64,000 bases of DNA, taken from positions 7,696-71,695 of the forward strand of contig CAVTNU010000036.1 in NCBI GenBank assembly GCA_963736175.1, in the 5' to 3' direction. The translations under genes were made by a program, and so were the position numbers. The notes beneath the pieces were generated by a model that saw only the letters and a program-made list of their open reading frames with translations, searched no databases and was not told the origin of the DNA. Positions 32,274 through 41,624 of this stretch are shown piece by piece. Source of the stretch: Rhodoblastus sp963736175. GTDB lineage: Bacteria; Pseudomonadota; Alphaproteobacteria; Rhizobiales; Beijerinckiaceae. Within the stretch, counting starts at the first letter, position 1. Each line of letters opens with the position of its first letter.

Positions 32274-34034
32274 TCACACCAGCATCTTGCCTTTGTCGTC
32301 GATGACCGAACCGATGTCGCCGTCAGCGTCGGGCAGAATCATTTCATTATGCGCCTTGCCCGAGGGAATCATCGGCAGGCAGTTCTCCGCCTTGTCGACC
32401 AGACAATCGAACACGACCGCCTTGGGACTGTCGATCATCTCCAGGATCGCCTCATCGAGCTTGGCGGGGTCCGAACAGCGAATGCCATGCATGCCGTACG
32501 CCTCCGCCAGCTTGACGAAATCGGGCAGCGCGGCGGAGTAGGAGCTGGAGTAGCGCCCGCCGTGCAGCAGCTCCTGCCACTGGCGCACCATGCCCATATA
32601 CTCGTTGTTGAGGATGAATATCTTCACCGGGCACCGGAATTGCGAAGCGGTGGAGAGCTCCTGAATGTTCATCAAAATCGAGGCTTCGCCAGCGATGTCG
32701 ATAACGAGCGCGTCGGGATGGGCGAGTTGCGTGCCGATCGCGGCGGGCAGGCCGTAGCCCATCGTGCCGAGGCCGCCGGACGTCATCCAGCGGTTCGGCT
32801 CCTCGAAATGATAATGCTGGGCCGCCCACATCTGATGCTGGCCGACCTCGGTGGTGATGTAGGTCTTGCGGTTCTTGGTCAGCTCATAGAGCCGCTCGAT
32901 GGCGTATTGCGGCTTGATCACCTGATCCGACTTCTTGTAGCCGAAGCTGTTGCGCGCGCGCCATTTGTCGATCTGCGCCCACCAGGCCGCATGCGCCTTT
33001 TTGTCCACCGGATGCGCCTCGGCGCGCCACAGCCGCACCAGATCGTCGAGCGCATGGGCGCAATCGCCGACGATGCCGAGATCGACCTTGACGTTCTTGT
33101 TGATCGAGGACGGATCGATGTCGATATGGATCTTCCTCGAGTGCGGAGCAAAGGCGTCGAGGCGGCCGGTGATACGGTCGTCGAAACGCGCGCCGATGGC
33201 GATCATCAGATCGCAGTCGTGCATGGCGTTATTGGCTTCGTAGGAGCCGTGCATGCCCAGCATGCCGAGCCAGTTCTTGCCGGAAGCCGGATAGGCGCCG
33301 AGCCCCATCAAGGTCGAGGTGATGGGAAAATCGGTCTGGGCGACGAGTTCGCGCAGCAGGGTCGAGGCCAAAGGTCCCGAGTTGATGACGCCGCCGCCGG
33401 TATAGAAGATTGGCTTCTTGGCGGCCGCCATCATCGCCACGGCTTGTTTGATCTTGGCGATCTCGGGCTTGACCTGCGGCGCGTAGGTCTTGTGCTGGAT
33501 GTTCTTCGGCGCCGAATAGGTTCCCGTTGCGAACTGCACGTCCTTGGGAATATCGACCACCACCGGACCGGGACGTCCGGAACGGGCGATATAAAAGGCC
33601 TCGTGCAGAATGCGCGGCAGATCCTCGATCTTGCGCACGAGATAATTGTGCTTGGTGCAATGGCGGGTGATGCCGACCGTATCGCATTCCTGAAAAGCGT
33701 CGGAGCCGATCAGATGCGTCGGCACCTGTCCGGTGATGCAGACAATCGGGATCGAATCCATCAAGGCGTCGGTCAACCCGGTGATGGCGTTGGTGGCGCC
33801 GGGACCGGACGTGACCAGCAAAGCGCCGACCTTGCCGGTCGAGCGGGCATAGCCTTCCGCGGCGTGCGCCGCGCCCTGTTCATGGCGAACGAGAACGTGA
33901 TGGACCTTGTCCTGATGGAACAGGGCGTCATAAATGGGAAGAACCGCGCCGCCCGGATAGCCAAAAAGCGTCGTCACGCCCTGGTCCTGCAGGGCTTGCA
34001 CCACCATTTCGGCGCCGGTCATGATCTTCGACAT
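32274..34034 (-). CDS. ilvB: Acetolactate synthase large (catalytic) subunit
   Basis: The protein has 586 residues from the ATG at 34034 (MSKIMTGAEMVVQALQDQGV). The thiamine diphosphate enzyme features are clear: FGYPGGAVLPIYDAL, the catalytic Glu in VRHEQGAAHAAEGYARSTG, a central FAD/cofactor domain and the metal motif GEASILMNIQELSTASQFRC with NNEYMGMVRQWQE. It makes acetolactate and acetohydroxybutyrate for valine, leucine and isoleucine. A frame extension of 24 codons upstream overlaps the leader and is rejected. Confidence 0.96.
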   Translation of the reverse strand: MSKIMTGAEMVVQALQDQGVTTLFGYPGGAVLPIYDALFHQDKVHHVLVRHEQGAAHAAEGYARSTGKVGALLVTSGPGATNAITGLTDALMDSIPIVCITGQVPTHLIGSDAFQECDTVGITRHCTKHNYLVRKIEDLPRILHEAFYIARSGRPGPVVVDIPKDVQFATGTYSAPKNIQHKTYAPQVKPEIAKIKQAVAMMAAAKKPIFYTGGGVINSGPLASTLLRELVAQTDFPITSTLMGLGAYPASGKNWLGMLGMHGSYEANNAMHDCDLMIAIGARFDDRITGRLDAFAPHSRKIHIDIDPSSINKNVKVDLGIVGDCAHALDDLVRLWRAEAHPVDKKAHAAWWAQIDKWRARNSFGYKKSDQVIKPQYAIERLYELTKNRKTYITTEVGQHQMWAAQHYHFEEPNRWMTSGGLGTMGYGLPAAIGTQLAHPDALVIDIAGEASILMNIQELSTASQFRCPVKIFILNNEYMGMVRQWQELLHGGRYSSSYSAALPDFVKLAEAYGMHGIRCSDPAKLDEAILEMIDSPKAVVFDCLVDKAENCLPMIPSGKAHNEMILPDADGDIGSVIDDKGKMLV

Positions 34035-34106
34035 CGGTCTGCTCCAGTTTTCGCGCTTTGTCCCAGTCGCTCGTTTTTTTTGCAATCCTCGGGTCCGCGC
34101 GGACAA

Positions 34107-34130
34107 TAAAAAAGGCCCCTTTCGGGACCC
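34107..34130 (-). terminator. Attenuator terminator upstream of ilvB
   Basis: On the minus strand GGGTCCC, loop GAAA, GGGGCCT is followed by six T residues (34113-34108): a classic intrinsic terminator 73 bp before the ilvB start codon. Its left arm can instead pair with CCCGGA at 34153-34158, so termination can be switched. See the leader peptide at 34159-34209. Confidence 0.85.
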
Positions 34131-34158
34131 GGATAAGCGCCAGCGGCAGGGTTCCGGG

Positions 34159-34209
34159 CTATGCCCGTCCCGCTTCTGGCGCCGGAATTACGACAAGAAA
34201 ATTGCGCAC
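34159..34209 (-). CDS. ilvBN leader peptide with a Leu-Val-Val-Ile run
   Basis: A GTG-started frame codes MRNFLVVIPAPEAGRA and stops with TAG, 28 bases before the attenuator hairpin. An AGGAAA ribosome site precedes the GTG by about eight bases. The codons CTT GTC GTA ATT for Leu, Val, Val, Ile are the end products of the pathway. The site just after them (TTCCGG, 34182-34187) can pair with CCGGAA (34152-34157). That segment can alternatively pair with TCCGGG (34128-34133), the left arm of the terminator. Scarcity of charged tRNA would stall the ribosome and favour read-through. This is inferred from sequence only. Confidence 0.75.
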   Translation of the reverse strand: MRNFLVVIPAPEAGRA

Positions 34210-34432
34210 GAGCCACGTTTCCTGAAAGATTTCGCCTTTTCATAAGCGAGCTTGATCGTCGGGTCAAGCGCGCCCGGAACAAAAGGACGGCCTGCGACGC
34301 GGCGCCGCGCTTGGCGGGCGAGCCCGGTTCGCGAGCCGCCATCAAGCTGCGCACAGGGCTGGCTGGCGCGCATTCGACGCTTGCCGGCCGGCAAGCATCC
34401 CGGCTAAACGAGCATAACCTTCAGGAGCGAAC

Positions 34433-34645
34433 ATGAGTCACGATCCTCAGACCGCCGCCCGGCTCGACGCTCTGGAAACCCACGTCGCCCATCTCGACCG
34501 CGTCGTAACCGACCTAAACGACGTGATCGCCGCGCAATGGCGCAAGATCGATCAGATGGCCCGCGAAATTGGCCGGCTCCGCGAAGAATGGCAAAACACG
34601 ACGCCCTCGCGCAACCTGCCGGAGCCCCCTCCCCCGCATTATTGA
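34433..34645 (+). CDS. slyX: SlyX family protein
   Basis: The 70-residue protein has heptad-like helices with RLDALETHVAHLDRVVTDLN and QWRKIDQMAREIGRLREEW and a Pro-rich end (PEPPPPHY), as in SlyX. It is a small coiled-coil protein of unclear role. AGGAGCGAAC precedes the ATG. It is divergent from the ilv leader across about 220 bp, which holds the promoter of both. Confidence 0.85.
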   Translation: MSHDPQTAARLDALETHVAHLDRVVTDLNDVIAAQWRKIDQMAREIGRLREEWQNTTPSRNLPEPPPPHY

Positions 34646-34651
34646 GAGCGG

Positions 34652-35101
34652 TTAGTAACCGCCGGGCGCGGGCGCGTCTTGTACGGTGATGGCGATCGGC
34701 GCGCTGAACGCGGGCGGATGGCCCTGAGCTTGATCGCCATCGTCGAGCAGCAATTGCAGCCTGTGTTTGCCGGGCGGCAAGGTCAGTTCGGCCTCGGTCT
34801 GGCCCTCGCCAAAGCGAATGTGATTCTCGTCAACGGGAAACGGCTTGTCCGTATCTGGCGGCGGCGCGTCGACGATCACATGAAAATGGCCGGATTTTTC
34901 CTTGGCGACGTCGGTCGACGCGGCGTTCCCGCGCTTGAAGCCAAAGCGCATTCTCACCGGATTGTCGACTAGGGAGCCGTCGGCGGGAGCGATGAAAAAC
35001 ACGTCCGGCTTTGTCGCGCCGCCCTCCTGCGCCCGCGCCGACGCGGCGACAAGCAAAACGCCGATCAGCGCGAGAACCTTGGGGGCGAGAAGTGCTGACA
35101 T
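34652..35101 (-). CDS. DUF4399 periplasmic protein
   Basis: The protein has 149 residues from the ATG at 35101, which has an AGGAGA ribosome site; the frame extends upstream without support. A signal peptide (about 1-24, cut near ARA-QE) is followed by the DUF4399 region with VFFIAPADGSLVDNPVRMRF, GHFHVIVDAP and LPPGKHRLQLLLDDGDQAQG. Function is unknown for the family. It is divergent from formaldehyde dehydrogenase. Confidence 0.85.
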   Translation of the reverse strand: MSALLAPKVLALIGVLLVAASARAQEGGATKPDVFFIAPADGSLVDNPVRMRFGFKRGNAASTDVAKEKSGHFHVIVDAPPPDTDKPFPVDENHIRFGEGQTEAELTLPPGKHRLQLLLDDGDQAQGHPPAFSAPIAITVQDAPAPGGY

Positions 35102-35295
35102 GCCGACGTCTCCTGTTCGCCGTTTGGTCGTCGTCTTTTTGCGGCTCCAGCCCGGCCGCGTTTTCGACCTGTCCATCACGCGCCGCTTCGCGCAGCGGCG
35201 TCAAGACCGTGGGTTTGCGTAGAATCGGCGTGTCTTTACAGCTTCGCGCCCGCCTCATAGGCTTGCGAAAAACAACGCATGTGGGGGAGGAAGTC

Positions 35296-36405
35296 ATGAA
35301 AAGTCGCGCCGCTGTCGCCTTCGAAGCCGGGAAAAAGCTGGAAATCGTCGAGGTCGACGTCGAGGGCCCCAAGCAGGGTGAGGTCCTCGTCGAGATCAAG
35401 GCCAGCGGCGTCTGCCATACCGACGACTTCACCATTTCCGGCGCCGATCCCGAAGGGCTTTTTCCAGCGATCATGGGCCACGAGGGCGCGGGCGTCGTCG
35501 TCGACATCGGCCCCAACGTGACGACGCTTAAAAAGGGCGACCACGTCATTCCGCTCTACACGCCCGAATGCCGCGAGTGCGAATATTGCCTGTCGCGCAA
35601 GACCAATCTCTGCCAGAAAATCCGCGTCACTCAGGGGCAGGGCGTGATGCCGGACGGCGGTTCGCGGTTTTCCTATAAGGGCGCCAAGGTCCATCACTAT
35701 ATGGGCTGCTCGACCTTCTCCAACTTCACCATCGTGCCGGAAATCGCCCTGGCCAAGGTGCGTTCCGACGCGCCCTTCGACAAGATCTGCTACATCGGCT
35801 GCGGCGTCACCACCGGCATCGGCGCGGTGATCAACACGGCGCGGGTCGAGCCTGGCGCCAACGCGATCGTTTTCGGCCTCGGCGGCATCGGCCTCAATGT
35901 CCTGCAAGGCCTGAAAATGGTCGGCGCCAACATGATCGTCGGCGTCGACCTCAACGACGACCGCGAAGCCTGGGGCAAACGTTTCGGCATGACGCATTTC
36001 GTCAATCCGTCGAAAATTTCCGGCGATCTCGTCGCCCATCTGGTGGAGCTGACCGGCGGCGGCGCCGATTACACGTTCGAGTGCATCGGCAATGTCAAAG
36101 TGATGCGCCAGGCCTTGGAAGCCTGCCACAAGGGTTGGGGCCAGTCCATTATCGTCGGCGTCGCCGGCGCGGGGGCGGAAATCGCCACCCGGCCATTCCA
36201 GCTCGTCACCGGACGCGTCTGGAAGGGCACGGCTTTCGGCGGCGCGCGCGGACGCACCGATGTGCCGAAAATCGTCGATTGGTATATGGACGGCAAAATC
36301 CAGATCGATCCGATGATCACCCACGTCCTGCCGCTGGAGCGGATCAACGACGCGTTTGATCTGATGCATTCCGGCCGCTCTATCCGCTCGGTGGTGACGT
36401 TTTGA
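35296..36405 (+). CDS. frmA: S-(hydroxymethyl)glutathione dehydrogenase / class III alcohol dehydrogenase
   Basis: The 369-residue protein starts at the ATG at 35296 after a strong GGGGGAGGAAG site. Catalytic zinc ligands Cys40 and His62 (with Glu63), structural zinc cysteines Cys92, Cys95, Cys98 and Cys106, and the NAD fold VFGLGGIGLNVLQGLKMVG mark class III enzymes. It oxidises the glutathione adduct of formaldehyde and also reduces S-nitrosoglutathione. No S-formylglutathione hydrolase lies nearby. Confidence 0.96.
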   Translation: MKSRAAVAFEAGKKLEIVEVDVEGPKQGEVLVEIKASGVCHTDDFTISGADPEGLFPAIMGHEGAGVVVDIGPNVTTLKKGDHVIPLYTPECRECEYCLSRKTNLCQKIRVTQGQGVMPDGGSRFSYKGAKVHHYMGCSTFSNFTIVPEIALAKVRSDAPFDKICYIGCGVTTGIGAVINTARVEPGANAIVFGLGGIGLNVLQGLKMVGANMIVGVDLNDDREAWGKRFGMTHFVNPSKISGDLVAHLVELTGGGADYTFECIGNVKVMRQALEACHKGWGQSIIVGVAGAGAEIATRPFQLVTGRVWKGTAFGGARGRTDVPKIVDWYMDGKIQIDPMITHVLPLERINDAFDLMHSGRSIRSVVTF

Positions 36406-36507
36406 GAAAAGACGCCGGCTTCCGCCGCCGCTGACCAGCAACATCGTGACTTTGGCGCGATTTGGTGCGAAAAGGGCGCCGCATTTCACTTCGCGCCGGG
36501 TTTTCCC

Positions 36508-37206
36508 ATGTCGATGATCGATTCCATCCGCAAACAAATCGTCCCCATCCATCCCGAGGGCTATGTCTTCATCGCCGGCTTCGCCATCGCCGCGCTGGCG
36601 CTGGACTGGCCGTGGCGGCCGCTCGGCTGGATCGGCTTTATTCTAACTCTCTGGTGTGCCTATTTTTTTCGCGACCCGCCGCGCGTCACGCCGGTCTCGG
36701 ACGGGCTGGTCGTTTCGCCCGCCGACGGCGTTGTCTGCTCCATCGGCTCTTTCGCGCCGCCGCCGGAACTGGGGCTCGGAACCGATCCGATGCAGCGCGT
36801 CTGCGTGTTCATGAGCGTGTTCGACTGCCACGTGAACCGCGCGCCGGTGACCGGCCGCATCGCCAAAATTGCTTACAAGCCCGGCCTGTTCGTTAACGCC
36901 GACCTCGACAAGGCGAGCGAGGACAACGAGCGCAACGGCTTGATCATCGAAGCCAATCAGGGCCGGTTCGGCGTGGTCCAGGTCGCCGGCCTGATCGCCA
37001 GACGCATCGTTTCTTTCGTCAAGGAAGGCCAGAGTCTTGGCGTCGGCGACCGCTTCGGACTGATCCGTTTCGGCTCGCGCGTCGACGTCTATATGCCCGC
37101 GGGCGCGCGCATCCTCGTCGGCCTCGGCTCCAAAACGGTGGCCGGCGAAACGGTGCTGGCCGACTACCAGAACGGGCAGTCCGAGCGTCATTACAAGGTC
37201 GGCTGA
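36508..37206 (+). CDS. psd: Phosphatidylserine decarboxylase (short form)
   Basis: The 232-residue protein has one or two N-terminal membrane segments (about 14-50) and ends with the self-processing site VGLGSKTVAGETVLADY; Ser208 becomes the pyruvoyl group after cleavage from Gly207. FMSVFDCHVNRAPVTGRI is also typical. It makes phosphatidylethanolamine from phosphatidylserine supplied by PssA, whose gene starts 2 bp later. Confidence 0.95.
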   Translation: MSMIDSIRKQIVPIHPEGYVFIAGFAIAALALDWPWRPLGWIGFILTLWCAYFFRDPPRVTPVSDGLVVSPADGVVCSIGSFAPPPELGLGTDPMQRVCVFMSVFDCHVNRAPVTGRIAKIAYKPGLFVNADLDKASEDNERNGLIIEANQGRFGVVQVAGLIARRIVSFVKEGQSLGVGDRFGLIRFGSRVDVYMPAGARILVGLGSKTVAGETVLADYQNGQSERHYKVG

Positions 37207-37208
37207 AC

Positions 37209-38039
37209 ATGAACGAGGACTCTCCTCAAGCGACGTCGGGCGTTCGCCCGCAATTGCGGGGCCTTCGCGGTCTGCCCTTGCGCTTCGTCGTGCCCAATAT
37301 CGTCACGCTGCTGGCGCTGTGCGCCGGTCTGACCGCCATCCGGTTCGCCTTCGAGGGGCGTTTCGATATTTCGGTCCTGCTCATCCTCGTCGCGGCGGTG
37401 CTTGACGGCGTCGACGGGCGCATCGCCCGCGCCCTTAAAGGAGCGTCGCGCTTCGGCGCGGAGCTGGACTCGCTCGCCGATTTCATTGATTTTGGCGTCG
37501 CGCCGGGTCTGATCCTCTATCTGGCCAGCCTGCACGAAATCAAAAGCGTCGGATGGTTCGCCGTGCTGGTCTTCGCCATCGCCGGAGCGCTGCGGCTGGC
37601 GCGGTTCAATGTGATGATCGACGATCCGGACAAGCCTGCGTGGGCCGGAAAATTCTTTACCGGCATGCCAGCGCCAGCCGGCGCGGTGACGGTTCTCTTG
37701 CCGCTCTACGTGCAAACGGCGCTCAACCTGCAATTGACGCGCGCGATGGCGGCGTGGGAGATCGTTTACGTCCTCGTCATCGCCTTGCTCATGGCGAGCC
37801 GCATTCCCCATTATTCCGGCAAGACGATCGGACGCGTGCCGCGCGAATATTTCATTTTCGTGCTGTTTGGCGTCGCGGCGTTTCTCGTGCTGCTCGCCAC
37901 CTTTCCCGTCGAATTGTTGATCTTCCTGTCGCTCGCCTATTTGAGCCTGATACCGTTTTCGGCGCGCGCCTATAAAAGGCTCGCCGCCGCCGACGAAGCG
38001 CGGAAAACCGCCGCCGGCCCGACCGCGCCCGAAACGTGA
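37209..38039 (+). CDS. pssA: CDP-diacylglycerol-serine O-phosphatidyltransferase
   Basis: The 276-residue integral membrane protein has the CDP-alcohol phosphotransferase motif at residues 66-91 (Asp66, Asp69-Gly70, Ala73-Arg74, Gly83, Asp87, Asp91) and about eight membrane segments. It makes phosphatidylserine, which the preceding psd gene product decarboxylates. The stop overlaps the GTG start of the next gene. Confidence 0.95.
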   Translation: MNEDSPQATSGVRPQLRGLRGLPLRFVVPNIVTLLALCAGLTAIRFAFEGRFDISVLLILVAAVLDGVDGRIARALKGASRFGAELDSLADFIDFGVAPGLILYLASLHEIKSVGWFAVLVFAIAGALRLARFNVMIDDPDKPAWAGKFFTGMPAPAGAVTVLLPLYVQTALNLQLTRAMAAWEIVYVLVIALLMASRIPHYSGKTIGRVPREYFIFVLFGVAAFLVLLATFPVELLIFLSLAYLSLIPFSARAYKRLAAADEARKTAAGPTAPET

Positions 38040-38956
38040 GGACGCCTTTGCGCCTGCCGTTTTTTACGCTCGACGTCTTCACCGATGCGCCCTTTTCCGG
38101 CAATCCGCTGGCCGTTGTGCTGGACGCCGACGCGCTACCCGCCGAGCGTATGCAAGCTGTCGCCCGCGAGTTCAACCTGTCCGAAACAGTGTTCGTCCAA
38201 AGGCCCCGCGATCCCGTGAATACCGCGCGCCTGCGCATATTCACGCCGCGGACGGAAATTCCATTCGCCGGCCATCCGACTATCGGCGCGGCGATCCTGA
38301 TCGCGCAAAACCGCGCGCCGGACATGCTCGGCGAACAGCCTTTCCGCATTGCGTTGGAGCTGGACGCCGGCCTTGTCGTCTGCGAAGTCGCGCAGAAAAA
38401 ACCCGCCGCGCCGCGCGCGATTTTCGCCTTGCCGCGCCTGCCGCAATTTCTCGGCGAGACTGGCGGCTTTGCCGACATCGCCGACGCGCTCGGCTTGTCG
38501 TCGTCCGACATCGGATTCGACGGACATCTGCCCTGCCTGTGTTCGGCCGGCGTGCCGATGGCTTTCATTCCGGTCGCCAGCCTTGCGGCCGTCGCCCGAA
38601 TTAGTCCCCGACCCGAACGTTTCGTCGACGCTTTCCGTCTGAACCAGCCGGCCGTGTTCGTCTATACGCGCGAAACGCACGATCCCGCGCATGCGGTGCA
38701 CGCCCGCATGTTCGCGCCGGCGCTCGGCGTGCCGGAAGACCCCGCCACAGGAGCCGCGGCTGCCGCGTTCGCCGCCGTGGCTGCGCGTTTCGAGCGTCCG
38801 GAAGATGGCGAACACACGATTGTCATCGAACAGGGCTTCGAGATGGGCCGACCCAGCCATATCGTGTTGACCCTTGAGATCAGCGGCGGCGCGCTGGCGA
38901 GCGCCTCGATCGGCGGTCAGGCTGTTCGGATCAGCGACGGCTTCCTGCAGGCCTAG
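38036..38956 (+). CDS. PhzF family isomerase-like protein
   Basis: The 306-residue protein has PhzF features: FFTLDVFTDAPFSGNPLAVV, AREFNLSETVFVQ, FTPRTEIPFAGHPTIGAAIL and EDPATGAAAAAFAAV. The family includes epimerases and isomerases acting on small acids; the substrate here is unknown. A GTG at 38036 overlaps the pssA stop; a TTG at 38048 is another option. Translational coupling to pssA is likely but the metabolic link is not obvious. Confidence 0.88.
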   Translation: MRTPLRLPFFTLDVFTDAPFSGNPLAVVLDADALPAERMQAVAREFNLSETVFVQRPRDPVNTARLRIFTPRTEIPFAGHPTIGAAILIAQNRAPDMLGEQPFRIALELDAGLVVCEVAQKKPAAPRAIFALPRLPQFLGETGGFADIADALGLSSSDIGFDGHLPCLCSAGVPMAFIPVASLAAVARISPRPERFVDAFRLNQPAVFVYTRETHDPAHAVHARMFAPALGVPEDPATGAAAAAFAAVAARFERPEDGEHTIVIEQGFEMGRPSHIVLTLEISGGALASASIGGQAVRISDGFLQA

Positions 38957-39152
38957 AGCAGGTTGCTCTCATATGGAATCACTTGCGCCTGTTCCGACCG
39001 ATCTTGATCGATTGTCGACGCCATCGCCGATGCGATCTTTGGCCGCATTAGGACGTGTTACCGACGTCACTTGGCCATTGGCCGCGCCGCGCATAGGTTG
39101 CGCCTTCCTGAACGAATTACACCAGTTACTCTGGTCCAGAAGGGTCGGAACA

Positions 39153-39635
39153 ATGAAATTCTCTTGGTTCGGGATATCGCCGGCCACGACCGAGAAGCTC
39201 GCCGAAGACTTGATCGCGCGCCACGGGTCGGGGGCGCTCAAAGAAGCCTTGCGTATGTCGGACTTGGCTTTCGACGCCGGCGCGATCAAGCTCAGCAAGG
39301 CGCTCTGGCTCGCGGCGCGCGATATCGCCGCTTCGACGAACCCAACCGTTCCGGCGATCGCCGCGATGGTCGCGTCAGCGTCTGTCGGCGCCGCATCGGA
39401 CGCCGACGATTCGGAATGCGCGATGACGGACTGGCTCGTCTTTTTTCGCGATCCTTTAAAGAGGCTTTGCGGCTCCATCGCGCGCCCGACCGAGGCGAGC
39501 GCTTTCGCCGACGCCGCGCGCTTATGGCGGCAGGGGCGAATGCTGGTCAGGATTGAAAACCCCGACGGCGACGGCGTCAGCCTCGCGCGCTTCTGGGCGT
39601 GGCTGGCCGCCAACGGAGACAAGATTTACGCCTGA
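39153..39635 (+). CDS. Uncharacterised 160-residue protein
   Basis: From the ATG at 39153 (MKFSWFGISPATTEKLAEDL) the protein is cytoplasmic and mostly helical, with an Ala-rich middle and ending ARFWAWLAANGDKIYA. An in-frame extension back to 38874 overlaps the PhzF gene and is rejected; CGGAAC precedes the chosen start. I do not recognise it. It is alone between the PhzF-like gene and the convergent ABC transporter gene. Confidence 0.65.
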   Translation: MKFSWFGISPATTEKLAEDLIARHGSGALKEALRMSDLAFDAGAIKLSKALWLAARDIAASTNPTVPAIAAMVASASVGAASDADDSECAMTDWLVFFRDPLKRLCGSIARPTEASAFADAARLWRQGRMLVRIENPDGDGVSLARFWAWLAANGDKIYA

Positions 39636-39657
39636 GACGCGGTTTCCCGACCGTTCG

Positions 39658-41553
39658 CTATTGCGCCGCGCCAGCGAAATTGATCTCGTCGTCGATATCC
39701 TGATCCTGTTCGGCCCGACGCAATTTTTCCTCCGCTTCGTCGGCTTCGCGCTGACGGCTCCACAGCGCGGCGTAGAGACCGCCCTTCGCCAGCAGCGCTT
39801 CATGGGTTCCGCGCTCGGCTATGGTCCCGCGGTCGAGAACCAGGATTTCGTCGGCGTTGACCACCGTCGACAGCCGGTGCGCGATGACGATGGTGGTTCG
39901 ATCCTTGGAAATGCGATCGAGCGCCGTCTGGATTTCGCGCTCGGTAAATGTGTCGAGCGCGCTGGTCGCCTCGTCGAGCACGAGGATCGGAGGACCTTTC
40001 AAGATCGTGCGTGCGATGGCGACGCGCTGCTTTTCGCCGCCCGACAATTTCAGGCCGCGTTCGCCTACTTGCGCCTTGAAACCGCCGGGCGCGCTTTCGA
40101 TGAAGCGGTCGATCCGGGCGAGGGCCGCGGCTTCGAGAATTTCTTCGTCCGTGGCGTCCCATCGACCGTAGCGGATGTTGTAGCGGATTGAATCGTTGAA
40201 CAGCACAGTGTCCTGCGGCACCATGCCGAGGTTGTCGCGCAGCGATTTCTGCGTCACATGGGCTATGTCCTGCCCGTCGATCAGAATCCGGCCCTGCTGC
40301 GGCTCGTAGAAGCGGAAAATCAGTCGCGACAGCGTCGATTTGCCGGCGCCCGACGGCCCGACGATGGCGATGGTCCGGCCGGCGGGAACCTCGAAGTCGA
40401 CGCCGCGCAGGATCGGCCGCGCCGGATCGTAAGCGAAAACGATGTTCTCGAATTTCACCGCGCCGCGCGTCACCTTGAGCGGAACGGCGTCCGGCGCGTC
40501 GGCGATCTCGGCGTGCTGGTCGAGAATGCCGAACATCATCTCGACGTCGATCACCGCCTGTTTCACCTCGCGGTACAACATGCCCATGAAATTCAGCGGC
40601 TGGTAGAGCTGGATCATCATGGCGTTGATCATGACAAAATCGCCGATGCTGTGGCGCCCGCCCTGAATGTCGCGCACGCACAGGATCATCACAGCGGCGA
40701 GGCCGATAGCGAAAATCGCCGCCTGGCCGAAATTGAGCACGGCCAGCGACACGTAGCTTTTAACGCTGTTGCGCTCGTATCGCGCCATCGACTTGTCGTA
40801 ACGCCCGGCCTCCCGCGTCTCGGCGCCGAAATATTTCACCGTCTCGAAATTCAGAAGCGAGTTCATAGCCTTGGTGTTGGCGTCCGAATCGCTGTCATTC
40901 ATCGACCGACGAATGTCGATCCGCCAATCCGTCGTCTTGGTCGTGTAGGCCATGTAGGCCAGGATCATGACAAGGGTGACGAGCGCGTAGAGCCAATCGA
41001 ACTGGATAAACAAGACGGCGAGAATGAGGGAAAATTCCAGCGCCGTCGGCAGGCCGGTGATCATCACCATGCGCACCAGCGTCTCGATGGCGTTGCGGCC
41101 GCGCTCAAGCACCCGCGTCAGGCCGCCCGTCTTGCGCTCCAGATGATAACGCAGCGACAACTGGTGCAGATGGATAAACACATCGCTGGCGAGGCCGCGC
41201 ACGGCGTGCATGGTCACGGCGGCGAACAGGCCGTCGCGCGCCTGCGTCAGACCAGCCATGACGATACGCATTAGGCCATAAAGCGCCGTCAACGCCACCG
41301 GACCTGCGACGATCAGCAGGCTTGGCGTAGCGGCGTTGGCGCCCGTCAGCGCGTCCGTGGCCCATTTGAACGAATAGGGCACGGCGACAGTCACGAGTTT
41401 GGCCAGCGCCATCAGAACCACCGCGCCGACGATGCGCCAGCGCAGATCGCGCCGCCGCGCCGGCCACAAATAGGGCCAAAGTCGTCTAAAGACGGCTCGC
41501 GTGTCCGGCGTGGGCCGATCTCCGTCGGCGGCTGTCGAAGCAAGGTGTCGCAT
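39658..41553 (-). CDS. Atm1-type ABC exporter (permease fused to ATPase)
   Basis: The 631-residue half-transporter has six membrane segments (about 42-340) with the Atm1/heavy-metal tolerance region NDSDSDANTKAMNSLLNFET and VKYFGAETREAGRYDKSM. The ATPase domain has Walker A near residue 398 (GPSGAGKST), LSGGEKQR near 498 and the H-loop near 554 (VIAHRLST). Homologues export glutathione-linked sulphur or metal compounds linked to Fe-S assembly. It probably works as a homodimer in the inner membrane. Confidence 0.9.
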   Translation of the reverse strand: MRHLASTAADGDRPTPDTRAVFRRLWPYLWPARRRDLRWRIVGAVVLMALAKLVTVAVPYSFKWATDALTGANAATPSLLIVAGPVALTALYGLMRIVMAGLTQARDGLFAAVTMHAVRGLASDVFIHLHQLSLRYHLERKTGGLTRVLERGRNAIETLVRMVMITGLPTALEFSLILAVLFIQFDWLYALVTLVMILAYMAYTTKTTDWRIDIRRSMNDSDSDANTKAMNSLLNFETVKYFGAETREAGRYDKSMARYERNSVKSYVSLAVLNFGQAAIFAIGLAAVMILCVRDIQGGRHSIGDFVMINAMMIQLYQPLNFMGMLYREVKQAVIDVEMMFGILDQHAEIADAPDAVPLKVTRGAVKFENIVFAYDPARPILRGVDFEVPAGRTIAIVGPSGAGKSTLSRLIFRFYEPQQGRILIDGQDIAHVTQKSLRDNLGMVPQDTVLFNDSIRYNIRYGRWDATDEEILEAAALARIDRFIESAPGGFKAQVGERGLKLSGGEKQRVAIARTILKGPPILVLDEATSALDTFTEREIQTALDRISKDRTTIVIAHRLSTVVNADEILVLDRGTIAERGTHEALLAKGGLYAALWSRQREADEAEEKLRRAEQDQDIDDEINFAGAAQ

Positions 41554-41624
41554 GCAAGCGATATAGTCTCTCGCGCGTCAAAACGCCATGGTCGACGAAA
41601 AACCGCTTGATCAATACCGATACC

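Noticed and set aside
34019..34354. A 111-codon frame on the minus strand covering the ilvB leader
   Set aside because: It crosses the attenuator hairpin and the ilvB start, has no family match, and the short leader frame explains the region better.
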